From the NCBI RefSeq assembly GCF_900116495.1, contig NZ_FPAY01000001.1, forward strand, positions 372,001 to 436,000: a stretch of 64,000 nt of DNA. Direction: 5' to 3'. The notes under the pieces are model-generated. The model was given only the letters and a program-made list of their open reading frames with translations. It did no database searches and was not told the DNA's origin. The stretch comes from Arthrobacter sp. ov118 (GTDB lineage: Bacteria > Actinomycetota > Actinomycetes > Actinomycetales > Micrococcaceae). The position numbers and the translations under genes were made by a program. Numbering within the stretch: the first letter of the stretch is position 1; each line of letters begins with the position of its first letter. Below are positions 36,992-45,914 of the stretch, piece by piece.

Positions 36992-38134
36992 ATGACTACA
37001 GCAGCTACCCCGTCCGTCGGCCTGGTCGGTTGGCGCGGCATGGTCGGTTCCGTCCTGATGCAGCGCATGCAGGATGAGGGCGACTTCGCCAACATCAACC
37101 CGGTCTTCTTCTCCACCTCGAACGTGGGCGGCGCTGCCCCGGCCATTGCCGGTGCCGCCGCCGGCGCCGCCGGCAAGCTCGAGGACGCCTTTGACCTCGA
37201 AACGCTGGCGAAGCTGCCCATTATTGTCACCGCCCAGGGCGGCGACTACACCAAGCAGGTGCACGGCGAGCTGCGCAGCCGCGGCTGGGACGGCCTCTGG
37301 ATCGATGCCGCCTCCACCCTGCGCATGAATGATGACTCCATCATCGTGCTGGACCCCATCAACCGGGACGTCATCGACGCCGGCCTTTCCGGCGGGGTGA
37401 AGGACTACATCGGCGGCAACTGCACCGTCTCCTGCATGCTGATGGGCCTGGGCGGATTGTTCAAGAACAACCTGGTCGAGTGGGGCACATCCATGACCTA
37501 CCAGGCCGCATCCGGCGGCGGGGCACGCCACATGCGTGAACTGCTGAACCAGTTCGGCACGCTCAACGCCGAAGTCAGCAGCGAACTGAGCGACCCGGCG
37601 TCGGCCATCCTGGAGATTGACCGGAAGGTCCTGGCGCACCAGCGCACCGAAATCGACGCGACGCAGTTCGGCGTCCCGCTGGCCGGTTCGCTGATCCCCT
37701 GGATCGATGCGGACCTCGGCAACGGCCAGTCCAAAGAGGAATGGAAGGCCGGGGTAGAGACGAACAAGATCCTTGGCACCTCCTCCGAGGACCGCGTCAT
37801 CATGGACGGGCTGTGCGTCCGGATCGGCGCGATGCGCTCGCACTCCCAGGCCCTCACGCTGAAGCTGCGCGAGGACCTCTCCGTGGGCGAGATCGAGAAG
37901 CTCCTGGACACGGACAACGAGTGGGCCCGCGTGGTGCCCAACACCAAGGAAGCCTCGATGGCGGAGCTCACCCCGGTGGCGGCGTCCGGCACCCTGGACA
38001 TCCCGGTGGGCCGGATCCGCAAGCTGGAGATGGGCCCGCAGTACATCAGCGCGTTCACCGTCGGCGACCAGCTGCTGTGGGGCGCTGCCGAGCCGCTGCG
38101 GCGCATGCTCCGCATCGCCACCGGGAACCTCTAG
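36992..38134 (+). CDS. asd: Aspartate-semialdehyde dehydrogenase
   Basis: Asd reduces aspartyl phosphate to aspartate semialdehyde, the branch to Lys, Met and Thr. 380 residues of the gamma-proteobacterial type, starting VGLVGWRGMVGSVLMQRMQD; the catalytic Cys144 is in GGNCTVSCMLMGLGGLF. His and Arg of the active site are in the following segment and the QAASGGGARHMRELL loop is present. It is monocistronic, ending 16 bp before a convergent gene. Confidence 0.95.
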   Translation: MTTAATPSVGLVGWRGMVGSVLMQRMQDEGDFANINPVFFSTSNVGGAAPAIAGAAAGAAGKLEDAFDLETLAKLPIIVTAQGGDYTKQVHGELRSRGWDGLWIDAASTLRMNDDSIIVLDPINRDVIDAGLSGGVKDYIGGNCTVSCMLMGLGGLFKNNLVEWGTSMTYQAASGGGARHMRELLNQFGTLNAEVSSELSDPASAILEIDRKVLAHQRTEIDATQFGVPLAGSLIPWIDADLGNGQSKEEWKAGVETNKILGTSSEDRVIMDGLCVRIGAMRSHSQALTLKLREDLSVGEIEKLLDTDNEWARVVPNTKEASMAELTPVAASGTLDIPVGRIRKLEMGPQYISAFTVGDQLLWGAAEPLRRMLRIATGNL

Positions 38135-38150
38135 GGAAGCAACCGCCTCT

Positions 38151-39266
38151 TCAGGCACCAAGGAATCTGCGGTACTTCGCGGCCTGCAACTCAAAGGACT
38201 TTTGAGCGGCAGGCCGCAGCCCGTTAAAGGCATCGAACGGTTCCGGCGCGACGCCGACGCCGCTGCGGGCGCCACGGCCGCCCGGCGCTCCCGCCCAGGT
38301 GCCGATCACGCCGCCGCCGGCCACTATGGTCTTCTTGAACACGCCGTTGCCGCCGGGGACCACCTTGCCGGCGTGCACCGGAGGCAGCACGAGGGACCGG
38401 TCCGCGTAGCCCAGCAGGAATTCATCGAACCCCGGCAGCGCCAGCACCGTGCGCTGTCCCGGGACGCCGTCGTCGAGCAGCGCCGCAGTTTCGGGAGATA
38501 GCCAGTAGCTTGTCCCCGCGAACTCCAGCCGCACCAGCCGGTCCTGCACCTGGGCCAGGGCCGCGCGGACCTCCGTGAGGGGAATGCCTGACCACCAGGC
38601 AAAATCGCGTTCCGTGGCGGGGCCGTGGCTGCGCAGGTAGCGCAGCAGCCACTCGGCGATGCCGTCAGCGCGGGCCAGGGTCCGCGAGGCGGTGATCCAG
38701 TCGCCGAAGGCCACCACCAGCTGCTGGTTGCCTGCCAGCGGGCCCTGCACCAGCAGGCCCCGCTGGCACAGGATTCCCAGCAGATGAATGCCGCGCTGGC
38801 CTGCCGTGGACTGTCCCGCCCGCTCGAATGCTTCGAACAGCTCCGCCCGACTGGCTCCTCCCCCGGAAACCAGCCGCAGCGCCGCCCCCGCCGCGGCGTC
38901 CGCGTCCGCGTCAGTGATGCCCAGCTCCCGGTGACGCCCGGCCATGCCCCGGATCAGCCGGTCAGAGGTAATGGCCAGCATCCATTTCAAGTCCTCGGGA
39001 GCGAGCACGTGCAAGGTGCCGCGCATCGGCCAGGAACGGACTATTTCGCCGCGGTCGAGGGCGCCGCGGACGTCGTCGATGCGGGAACCGGGCACACGCT
39101 GGCCCACGGCCCAGAGAACGGCCTGCAGGTCCTGGGCCTGCATCGCCGTCATCCAGCGCACGGCTTCCGGGACCGTCCGAAACCCCGGTCCGAGCAGGCC
39201 CTGCGCGGTGAGCCGCAGCCTGCCGATGACTCCGGGGCTGAGCCGGGCGCCCCTCACTTCTGCCAT
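38151..39266 (-). CDS. Winged-helix protein of the AlkZ/YcaQ (HTH_42) family
   Basis: A 371-residue protein built of tandem winged-helix domains. Family motifs: AMQAQDLQAVLWAVGQRVPG (Q-x-Q segment), the SWPMRGTLHVLAPEDLKWML stretch and FDEFLLGYADRS near the end. AlkZ/AlkX members unhook interstrand crosslinks or remove N-alkylated bases; most relatives are uncharacterised. The QxQ rather than QxD arrangement is closer to AlkX/YcaQ (inference). It converges with asd and is alone on its strand. Confidence 0.8.
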   Translation of the reverse strand: MAEVRGARLSPGVIGRLRLTAQGLLGPGFRTVPEAVRWMTAMQAQDLQAVLWAVGQRVPGSRIDDVRGALDRGEIVRSWPMRGTLHVLAPEDLKWMLAITSDRLIRGMAGRHRELGITDADADAAAGAALRLVSGGGASRAELFEAFERAGQSTAGQRGIHLLGILCQRGLLVQGPLAGNQQLVVAFGDWITASRTLARADGIAEWLLRYLRSHGPATERDFAWWSGIPLTEVRAALAQVQDRLVRLEFAGTSYWLSPETAALLDDGVPGQRTVLALPGFDEFLLGYADRSLVLPPVHAGKVVPGGNGVFKKTIVAGGGVIGTWAGAPGGRGARSGVGVAPEPFDAFNGLRPAAQKSFELQAAKYRRFLGA

Positions 39267-39356
39267 GGACTAATGGTAGGGCGCCGGCTGCCAGCTGCCG
39301 GGCTGTTGCCCGGCAGTTCCCAGCCGCCGTCCAGCGGGCCTCTTTACCCTTGATGC

Positions 39357-39863
39357 ATGACTATGAGTGAGGTGTGGCCGCTGCTGCGGCCCCTGTGCCG
39401 GAAGCTGGCCCTGCTGGGCTGGGCCTCCAGCGCCGCCGGCATGGCTGCCGGGCTCGCCGTCGCCATTGCCAGCGGAACCCGGCTTTCGCCCATGATGAGT
39501 ACGCTGCAGCTGGTGGCCGGAATGTCCATGGCCGTGTCCGTGGGAAGTTTCGTCATGGCGGCCGCCCTGCAGCCCCGCGCCCGGGTCCCGGAAGGCGTCA
39601 GCGCCGGTGGCCTGGCGCCGCGGGGCCAGGAGTTCCCGCTGGACTCTGCCGCCGAATTTCCGGCCACCGTCCAGGCTTTCCTGCTCGGCGCGCTGGCCTT
39701 GCTCGCCGGCGCCGTGGCGTTCGCGTGCGCCGGGCTGGTGCTGCAGAGCGGGCCCAGCGTGCAGTCCGTGGCGTTCTGCCAGGTCTTCCTGCTCGGCGCC
39801 ACAGCCTCCGGTTTCACGTTCATGATCTTCAGCAAAGTGGTCCCCCGCCGGGTGGACCGGTAG
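39357..39863 (+). CDS. Four-helix membrane protein, unknown function
   Basis: A 168-residue protein with about four hydrophobic segments: WASSAAGMAAGLAVAIAS, TLQLVAGMSMAVSVGSFVMA, AFLLGALALLAGAVAFACAG and VFLLGATASGFTFMIFSKVV. No conserved family signature is recognised. ATG 39357 or the inner ATG 39363 could start it. It lies divergent to the AlkZ-like gene, with about 90 bp between, and convergent with murB. Small, poorly characterised. Confidence 0.65.
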   Translation: MTMSEVWPLLRPLCRKLALLGWASSAAGMAAGLAVAIASGTRLSPMMSTLQLVAGMSMAVSVGSFVMAAALQPRARVPEGVSAGGLAPRGQEFPLDSAAEFPATVQAFLLGALALLAGAVAFACAGLVLQSGPSVQSVAFCQVFLLGATASGFTFMIFSKVVPRRVDR

Positions 39864-39913
39864 GCGCGGCTTCCGGCTAACGGGCGTCGCGCTCGGAGCG
39901 GCCGGCCTTCGCG

Positions 39914-40984
39914 CTAGGAGAGCGCGACGCCGATCAGCAGCGGCTCCGGGTGCAGTTCGATCCCGAAACGCTCGACGACGCCGTGCCGCACCTCGCGGGC
40001 AACGGCCAGCATGTCCGCCGTGCTCGCCCCGCCCCGGTTGGTGATGGCGAGCGTGTGCTTGGTGGAAAGTGATGCCCGGCCGCCCGAGACACTGTCCGGT
40101 TCCAGGCCGAAGCCCTTGGCGAACCCGGCCTGGTCGATCAGCCACGCCGCGGAGAGCTTGGTCAGCCCGTCCGCGCCGCCGGGATAGCGCGGGGCCTCCG
40201 TCGGCAGCAGGGCCGCGACGTCTTCGGGCACGATTGGGTTCGTGAAGAAGGAGCCCGTGGAGTACGTGTCGCGGTCCGCCGCGTCCCAGACCATGCCCTT
40301 GGACGCCCGGAGCCGCAGCACTTCGCGGCGGACGTCGTTGGCGTAGGCCCGCTTGCCCTGTTCGACGCCGAGCGCCCGGGCGAGCTCGGCGTAGCGGATC
40401 GGGGCGCTCATTCGGCCGAGCGGGAGCTGGAATTCCACGGTGAGCACCACATAGCGCGGCGAGCCGTTGACGGTGGACCGCTTCAGGACGGAGTCCCGGT
40501 AGCCGAACTTGAGTTCGGAGTTCGTGAAGGTCTTCACCGCGTTGCGTTCCCGGTCCCAGGTGCGCACGGCGGCGATTGTCTGCGAGACGTCCGCCCCGTA
40601 GGCTCCGACGTTCTGCACCGGGGTGGCACCCGTGGCGCCGGGGATCCCGGAGAGCGCCTCGACGCCGGACCAGGCATGCTTCACGGCGTGGTCAACGAAC
40701 GCGTCCCAGTTGTGCCCGGCCTGCACCACCACGGCCACGCCGCCGCAGGAGTCCTCGGCATTGACCGTAAAGCCCTCCGATGCGATCTTCAGCACCGTGC
40801 CGGGGAAACCGTCGTCGGACACCAGCAGGTTGGAACCGCCGCCGATGATCAGAAGGGGCTGGCCGGCAGCATCCGCCGTGCGCACGGCGTCGATGATTTC
40901 GGCCTCGCTCCGGGCCTCGAGGTAGCTGCCGGCGGGGCCGCCGACAGCGGAGGTGGTCAGGGCGGAGAGCAGAATCTGGGTCAC
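39914..40984 (-). CDS. murB: UDP-N-acetylmuramate dehydrogenase
   Basis: MurB reduces enolpyruvyl-UDP-GlcNAc to UDP-MurNAc with NADPH and FAD. 356 residues. FAD-binding parts: LLIIGGGSNLLVSDDGF, SGVEALSGIPGATGATPVQN and VGAYGADVSQT; the active-site Ser lies in TGSFFTNPIV. C-terminal HTLAITNRGGAST is typical. It is preceded 27 bp upstream by an MFS gene and two hot-dog dehydratase genes on the same strand. Confidence 0.95.
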   Translation of the reverse strand: MTQILLSALTTSAVGGPAGSYLEARSEAEIIDAVRTADAAGQPLLIIGGGSNLLVSDDGFPGTVLKIASEGFTVNAEDSCGGVAVVVQAGHNWDAFVDHAVKHAWSGVEALSGIPGATGATPVQNVGAYGADVSQTIAAVRTWDRERNAVKTFTNSELKFGYRDSVLKRSTVNGSPRYVVLTVEFQLPLGRMSAPIRYAELARALGVEQGKRAYANDVRREVLRLRASKGMVWDAADRDTYSTGSFFTNPIVPEDVAALLPTEAPRYPGGADGLTKLSAAWLIDQAGFAKGFGLEPDSVSGGRASLSTKHTLAITNRGGASTADMLAVAREVRHGVVERFGIELHPEPLLIGVALS

Positions 40985-41011
40985 CTGACCAGCCTAGCCG
41001 GGATCAGGCCC

Positions 41012-42325
41012 TCACCTGATACCGGCCCCCACGGACCGAGCAGCCGCGGGGAGTTTGCGCGCCACCGGGGAGAGCAGGAAGCTGGCGACGAGCATCACCA
41101 TGACGGCGAGCAGCGAGTGCAGGATGCCCACGTGTTCCGCCAGCAGGCCCAGCAGCGGCGGACCGCAGAGGAACGCCCCGTAGCCGATCGTGGACACCAC
41201 GGACACCCGGGCAGCGGCCCTGACGGGATCGTCGGCTGCGGCGGACATGCCCACCGGGAAACCCAGCGAGGCGCCAAGTCCCCAGATGGCCAGGGCGACG
41301 TAGGCCAGCCACGGAACCGGGGCGAAGACGAACAATCCGAGGCCCAGGACCGCCAGTGCCGCGCACCAGCGCATCACCGGGACGCGGCCGAAACGGTCCA
41401 GGACCACGGTGCCAGCGAAACGGCCAACGGTCATGAACGTGACGAACAGGCCGTAGCCGGCCGCTCCGGCGGCGTCCGTCTGTCCGTGGCCGTCCGCCAA
41501 CGCCAGGGCCACCCAGTCACCGGCCGCCCCTTCGGCGAGAGCAAGCCCGAGCACCAGCACGCCCAGAAGCAGGGTCCGCCGGTCACGCCAGGCCAGCGCA
41601 ATCTGGCGTTTGCTGTCCAGCGGCTGCTCAGGGACCGCGTCCGTCTGCCGGACGATCGGGATGGGCCCGGTGGAGGGGTCCTCGAAGGTGTCCGTCCCGG
41701 AGGCCGTGAAAGGGCGTTCCCCCTGGACCGGGGTGATGTCGGCACGGAACCAGGCGGCGGCCGTCGCCACCGAACCGGCCACCACGAGTCCGCTGGCCGC
41801 CAAGTGCCAAAAGACCGGGACCCCGGCACCGGCGGCCCAGGCACCCAGCCCGGCTCCTGCCACGGTGCCCAGGCTGAAGGAACCGTGCAGCCGGGGCATG
41901 ATGTGCCGCCGGACGGCACGTTCCACCGCGGCGCCTTCGACATTAGACGCGGTGTTCCAGCTCGCGGTGCCCAGCCCGATGACGGCCAGTCCTGCGGCGA
42001 CCGCCACCGGGCTGGCCAGCACGGACGTGCCGAAGCCTGCCAGCAGGAGTCCGAGCCCGACCATGATGCTGCCGATCTGGATGGTGCGCTTGGAGCCGAG
42101 CCGAAGCACGATCAGGCCCGAGGCGGACACCGACAGGAAGGACCCCGCCGTCATGCAGAGCAGGAGCAGCCCGACCGTGCCGGGCGTCAGGTCCAGGCCG
42201 TCACGGATGGCCGGCAGCCGGGACACCCACGTGGAGAACGCGATTCCGCTGGCCCCGTAGGCCACCACCACCGAGTTCCGCCAGCGTGTGATCTCGGCGG
42301 CGGGGGCGAAGACAGCGTTGGTCAC
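41012..42325 (-). CDS. MFS transporter (YbjJ-like)
   Basis: A 437-residue 12-helix MFS permease. It begins ITRWRNSVVVAYGASGIAFS and contains STWVSRLPAIRDGLDLTPGT and the motif-A-like RLGSKRTIQIGSIM. A hydrophilic central loop (around residues 200-245) includes TGPIPIVRQTDAVPEQPLDS. The YbjJ-type subfamily is a guess from sequence pattern. Substrate unknown. It stands 29 bp downstream of the dehydratase pair. Confidence 0.82.
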   Translation of the reverse strand: MTNAVFAPAAEITRWRNSVVVAYGASGIAFSTWVSRLPAIRDGLDLTPGTVGLLLLCMTAGSFLSVSASGLIVLRLGSKRTIQIGSIMVGLGLLLAGFGTSVLASPVAVAAGLAVIGLGTASWNTASNVEGAAVERAVRRHIMPRLHGSFSLGTVAGAGLGAWAAGAGVPVFWHLAASGLVVAGSVATAAAWFRADITPVQGERPFTASGTDTFEDPSTGPIPIVRQTDAVPEQPLDSKRQIALAWRDRRTLLLGVLVLGLALAEGAAGDWVALALADGHGQTDAAGAAGYGLFVTFMTVGRFAGTVVLDRFGRVPVMRWCAALAVLGLGLFVFAPVPWLAYVALAIWGLGASLGFPVGMSAAADDPVRAAARVSVVSTIGYGAFLCGPPLLGLLAEHVGILHSLLAVMVMLVASFLLSPVARKLPAAARSVGAGIR

Positions 42326-42354
42326 TGCGGTTCGTTGAATTGCTGCGCCACGGG

Positions 42355-42792
42355 CTAGGCCAGCCTAACGAGGGCCTGGGCCTTGACGAGGACTTTTTGC
42401 CCGGCAGCGGCGACCGTGAGGTCGATGCGGGCGGTGCCGGCGTCGGCGTCGAGCGCCCCGACGGCGCCGCGGACCTCGATCACGGCACCGGCGTCGGGCG
42501 TGCCTGTGGTGTCGGCGACGGGGACCGGCTTGGTGAAGCGGGTCTGGAAGTCGACGACGGCGGCCGGGTCGCCCGCCCAGTCGGTCACGAGCTGGACGGC
42601 GGCGCCCATGGTGAACATGCCGTGGGCGATTACGCCCGGCAGGCCCACGCCTGAGGCGAAGGCTTCGTTCCAGTGGATCGGGTTGAAGTCGCCGGAGGCG
42701 CCGGCGTACTTGACGAGGTCGGCGCGCGTGACGGCGATGCTGCGGCTGCCGATGTCCTGGCCGACCGTGAGTTCTGCGATGTTGATGCTCAT
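42355..42792 (-). CDS. MaoC-like hot-dog dehydratase (HadB type)
   Basis: A 145-residue hot-dog protein. The hydratase signature is YAGASGDFNPIHWNEAFASG with catalytic Asp and His, followed by VIAHGMFTMGAAVQLVTDW. It probably heterodimerises with the 159-residue protein encoded 2 bp upstream, as do HadA/HadB dehydratases of actinobacterial FAS-II-like systems. It ends 29 bp before the MFS start. In related genomes this pair lies near murB, as here. Confidence 0.88.
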   Translation of the reverse strand: MSINIAELTVGQDIGSRSIAVTRADLVKYAGASGDFNPIHWNEAFASGVGLPGVIAHGMFTMGAAVQLVTDWAGDPAAVVDFQTRFTKPVPVADTTGTPDAGAVIEVRGAVGALDADAGTARIDLTVAAAGQKVLVKAQALVRLA

Positions 42793-42794
42793 GA

Positions 42795-43274
42795 CTACTG
42801 TCCCTCTCCGCGGACCAGGATGGACGAGGTGGTGGTGGCGACGGGCTCGCGGGCGCCGGCGGCATCAGTGGCATCGCCGGGGGCAAGCGCGAAGATTTCG
42901 GAGCGGGTGGTGATCATGGCCCCGCCGCCCATGGCGCGGACGCCGTCGACGTGCAGTTCAGCGACCAGCCGGTCCCCGGCGACGATGGGGCGGTGGTGGC
43001 TGAACCGCTGGTCGGCGTGGACCACGCGGGAGAAGTCGATGCCGGATGCCGGATCCTCGATCAGCTGCGCGTCGGCGCGCTGGGCCACGATGATGGCGAA
43101 GGTCGGCGGCGCGACTAGGTCGCGGTGTCCCAGGGCGCGGGCGGCGGTGACGTCAAAGTGTGCGGGGTGGGTGGCCTGGACCGCGCGCGCGAACTCGCGG
43201 ATCTTCTCGCGGCCGACGTCATACACCTCTGCGGCAGGGTAGCTGCGCCCCTGCAGATCCGGATTGATAGTCAT
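42795..43274 (-). CDS. FAS1-like hot-dog protein (HadA type)
   Basis: A 159-residue hot-dog protein starting MTINPDLQGRSYPAAEVYDV, with HFDVTAARALGHRDLVAPPT and FAIIVAQRADAQLIEDPASG; the substrate-binding subunit type that lacks its own Asp-His pair and partners a MaoC-like subunit. The stop is 2 bp from the next gene's ATG, which signals coupling. Role: (3R)-hydroxyacyl-ACP/CoA dehydration (inferred). A divergent ArsR gene shares its upstream region. Confidence 0.87.
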   Translation of the reverse strand: MTINPDLQGRSYPAAEVYDVGREKIREFARAVQATHPAHFDVTAARALGHRDLVAPPTFAIIVAQRADAQLIEDPASGIDFSRVVHADQRFSHHRPIVAGDRLVAELHVDGVRAMGGGAMITTRSEIFALAPGDATDAAGAREPVATTTSSILVRGEGQ

Positions 43275-43373
43275 GGTTCCACCCTATCGCCACGTCCGGG
43301 GCCGCCCGGCTTCGTGACAGGTTGGCGCGGGGCCCGCGCAGGCATGACGGGACGGGTATTGACGCCAGCGATA

Positions 43374-43387
43374 TGATGAAAACATCA
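43374..43387. promoter_or_regulatory. Candidate ArsR operator
   Basis: Perfect inverted repeat TGATG-AAAA-CATCA lies in the divergent gap between the HadA-type gene and arsR, with a further CATCAA half-site nearby. TTGACG at 43359-43364 is a -35-like sequence. ArsR proteins bind palindromes in such AT-rich spots; this one is inferred from position only. Confidence 0.5.
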
Positions 43388-43464
43388 ATCCATCAATCCG
43401 TGAAGCAGCCCTGTCCGGCCGGACAGCGCCGCGAATGGATGCGAGAAAGTGTCCTCCTCCTGCC

Positions 43465-43878
43465 ATGATCTCCGCCGCGCAGACCCCCCTGTACGAAATC
43501 AAAGCCAATCTGTTCAAGGCCCTGGCCCACCCGGCCCGGATCCGTATCCTCGAGCTCCTGGCGGCAGCACCGGATACGGCAGCGCCGGTCAGTTACCTGC
43601 TCGCCGAGACGGGCCTGGAGCCCTCGCATCTATCCCAGCATCTGGGGACGCTGCGCCGGCACGGTGTGGTGACGTCGGTCCGGACCGCGAATGTGGTGAC
43701 TTACCGGCTGGCCCATCCCAAGATCAAGGAGCTGCTCGCGATCGCCCGGGTCTTCCTGCTGGACACCCTGGCCGGTTCCAGCGAACAGCTCCGGATAGCG
43801 CAGGAGCTGCCGGCCGGCCACCTCCACCGTGCAGGCGGCGTCGACAGCACGGCCCACCTTGACAACACGGCGCCGTGA
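43465..43878 (+). CDS. ArsR-family transcriptional regulator
   Basis: A 137-residue winged-helix regulator. The N-helix shows LYEIKANLFKALAHPARIRI, the recognition part ETGLEPSHLSQHLGTLRRHG and the wing VVTSVRTANVVTYRLAHPKI. No clear metal-binding Cys cluster is present. The start may be ATG 43435 or ATG 43465; the latter gives the normal N-terminus, though its SD is weak. It overlaps sulP by 4 bp (GTGA), so it probably controls that transporter in response to an unknown signal. Confidence 0.88.
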   Translation: MISAAQTPLYEIKANLFKALAHPARIRILELLAAAPDTAAPVSYLLAETGLEPSHLSQHLGTLRRHGVVTSVRTANVVTYRLAHPKIKELLAIARVFLLDTLAGSSEQLRIAQELPAGHLHRAGGVDSTAHLDNTAP

Positions 43879-45572
43879 GCGCGGATCCGGCATCCAGTCC
43901 GGCCGGGATACCTGACACGCTCCGCAGACGCCTAGCCCGGTTTGTGCCGTCCCGCCGCGACTACGAGCTCTTGAGGTCTGCCTGGAAGACGGACCTGTTC
44001 GCGGGCATGACGGTGGGCATTGTGGCGCTCCCCCTGGCACTGGCCTTCGGGGTGAGTTCCGGCGTCGGGGCGGAGGCCGGACTCATCACCGCGGTGGTGG
44101 CAGGGCTTGTCGCCGCCGTCATGGGCGGATCCAACGTCCAGGTCTCCGGCCCGACCGGCGCCATGGTGGTGGTCCTGGCCCCGGTGGTCGCCGCCCACGG
44201 CGTCGGCAGCATTGCCCTGGTCTCTGTACTGGCCGGACTGCTCGTCATGATCCTGGGAGCCAGCGGGCTGGGCCGGGCCGTCGCGTTCATCCCGTGGCCG
44301 GTCGTGGAGGGTTTCACGCTGGGCATCGCCTCCATCATTTTCCTCCAGCAGGTTCCGCTGGCCACGGGCACCGAGGGAACGCCGGGCCACAACACCCTCC
44401 TGGCCGCCGTCGAAAGCGCGTCACAGGCAACCATGCCCACTGTGCTGCAGACACTCGCCGTGGTGGCGGGTGTCGCGGCCGTGATGTACCTGCTGCCCAA
44501 GCTCAACAAGTCCCTGCCTGCAAGCCTGATTGCGGTGTTGCTCACCACCGCGGCGTCGGAGATGCTGGCGCTGGACATACCTCGGATCGGCGCGCTTCCA
44601 CATTCCCTGCCCGCGCCTTCGATGCCTTCGGTCGATCCGGCCGCGCTGGGCGGTCTGCTGATGCCTGCCGTGTCCATCGCGACGCTCGCCGCCATCGAAT
44701 CCCTGCTCTCGGCCCGGGTGGCCGCCGGCATGGTCGGCCCTGACGGCCGTCCGTCCGGCGCATACAGCCCGGACCGGGAGCTCACCGGCCAGGGACTGGC
44801 CTCGATCGCTGCCGGATTCTTCGGCGGCATGCCCGCCACCGGCGCGATCGCCCGAACCGCCGTGAACGTCCGTTCCGGGGCCAAGACCCGGCTCTCCGCG
44901 GTGGTGCACGCCCTGGTGCTGCTGGCCACCATCTACCTGGCGGCGGGGCTCGTCGGCAGGATCCCGCTGGCGGCGCTGGCCGGCATCCTCATGGTCACGG
45001 CGGCCCGCATGGTCTCGCGGCACACCGTGACGGCGATCCTGCGCTCTACCCGGGCCGACGCCGCGGTGTTCGTGATCACAGCCTTCATTACCGTCGCCTT
45101 CGATCTCATTGTGGCCATCCAGATCGGACTCGCCGCGGCAGCCGTGTTCACGCTGCGGACGTTCGCTTCCCTGAGCGGGGTACGGCGCGAAGACATCCCG
45201 GGGCCGCCGGTTCCGGGTGACGAGCACATCGCAATCTTCCGGCTGGACGGGGCCATGTTCTTCGGCGCCGCGGAGCGGGTCCTGCAGGAGATCAGCCAGG
45301 TCAGGGACATTCAGGTGGCCGTTATCCGGCTGTCCCAGTTGCGGATGCTGGACGCCACCGGCGCCCACATGCTCGTTGAGGTGGTCTCCGCGCTGGAGCT
45401 GCGAGGGGTCACGGTCCTGCTGAAGGGGGTCCAGCCGCAGCATCTGGAGCTCGTGACCAATGTGGGGGTCATCCGGTCATTGCGGCATCACAAGCACCTG
45501 TTCACATCCCTCCCGGACGCCGTGGAGCATGCCCGGAGCCACGTGGTGCGGAACGCGGCCGCTAGCGCTTGA
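43875..45572 (+). CDS. SulP-family anion transporter with STAS domain
   Basis: A 565-residue SLC26/SulP permease, with 14 expected helices and a C-terminal STAS domain. Features: WKTDLFAGMTVGIVALPLAL, VSGPTGAMVVVLAPVVAAHG and FFGGMPATGAIARTAVNVRS. The STAS part starts near DEHIAIFRLDGAMFFGA, with LRMLDATGAHMLVEVVSALE. Substrate may be sulfate, bicarbonate or another anion. It is translationally coupled to the ArsR regulator upstream. Confidence 0.92.
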   Translation: MSADPASSPAGIPDTLRRRLARFVPSRRDYELLRSAWKTDLFAGMTVGIVALPLALAFGVSSGVGAEAGLITAVVAGLVAAVMGGSNVQVSGPTGAMVVVLAPVVAAHGVGSIALVSVLAGLLVMILGASGLGRAVAFIPWPVVEGFTLGIASIIFLQQVPLATGTEGTPGHNTLLAAVESASQATMPTVLQTLAVVAGVAAVMYLLPKLNKSLPASLIAVLLTTAASEMLALDIPRIGALPHSLPAPSMPSVDPAALGGLLMPAVSIATLAAIESLLSARVAAGMVGPDGRPSGAYSPDRELTGQGLASIAAGFFGGMPATGAIARTAVNVRSGAKTRLSAVVHALVLLATIYLAAGLVGRIPLAALAGILMVTAARMVSRHTVTAILRSTRADAAVFVITAFITVAFDLIVAIQIGLAAAAVFTLRTFASLSGVRREDIPGPPVPGDEHIAIFRLDGAMFFGAAERVLQEISQVRDIQVAVIRLSQLRMLDATGAHMLVEVVSALELRGVTVLLKGVQPQHLELVTNVGVIRSLRHHKHLFTSLPDAVEHARSHVVRNAAASA

Positions 45573-45786
45573 GGTTTTTCCGGATCGCCTGGCCGCGGAC
45601 CACAAGCCCGGCAATGTGCAGGATCAGGCCCAGCCCGATCACTGCCAGTGAGGCGAGGGCCAAGGCCTGATTGCCCGTGCTGTTGCCCACCACGCTGAGG
45701 ATGATGCCTAGGGCGATCAGGCCCATGGCGCCGAAGACGAGCATCTTGTAGGCGGTTGACGCGGTGGCCCAGAATTCATTCAGCAC
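45562..45786 (-). CDS. Small two-helix membrane protein
   Basis: A 74-residue protein with helices YKMLVFGAMGLIALGIILSV and ALASLAVIGLGLILHIAGLV and a short basic C-terminus QAIRKNLKR. It converges with sulP, overlapping its last 11 bp. Function unknown. Upstream, two direct copies of TCCTGGCGAC (45834 and 45853) occur. Confidence 0.75.
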   Translation of the reverse strand: MLNEFWATASTAYKMLVFGAMGLIALGIILSVVGNSTGNQALALASLAVIGLGLILHIAGLVVRGQAIRKNLKR

Positions 45787-45914
45787 CGTGCCAGTCTACC
45801 GGGGCGGGCGGACAACGCCGCGAGCCGCTAAATTCCTGGCGACACTCAAATCTCCTGGCGACGCCGGTATACGGGCGCGTCCGGTAATTTGCGCGTCACG
45901 GGGCATTTCCAGCG

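Noticed and set aside
40676..42358. Open frame of 560 codons opposite murB and the MFS gene
   Set aside because: Covers two well-supported minus-strand genes; composition (Gly/Arg/Gln/His) is a typical shadow.
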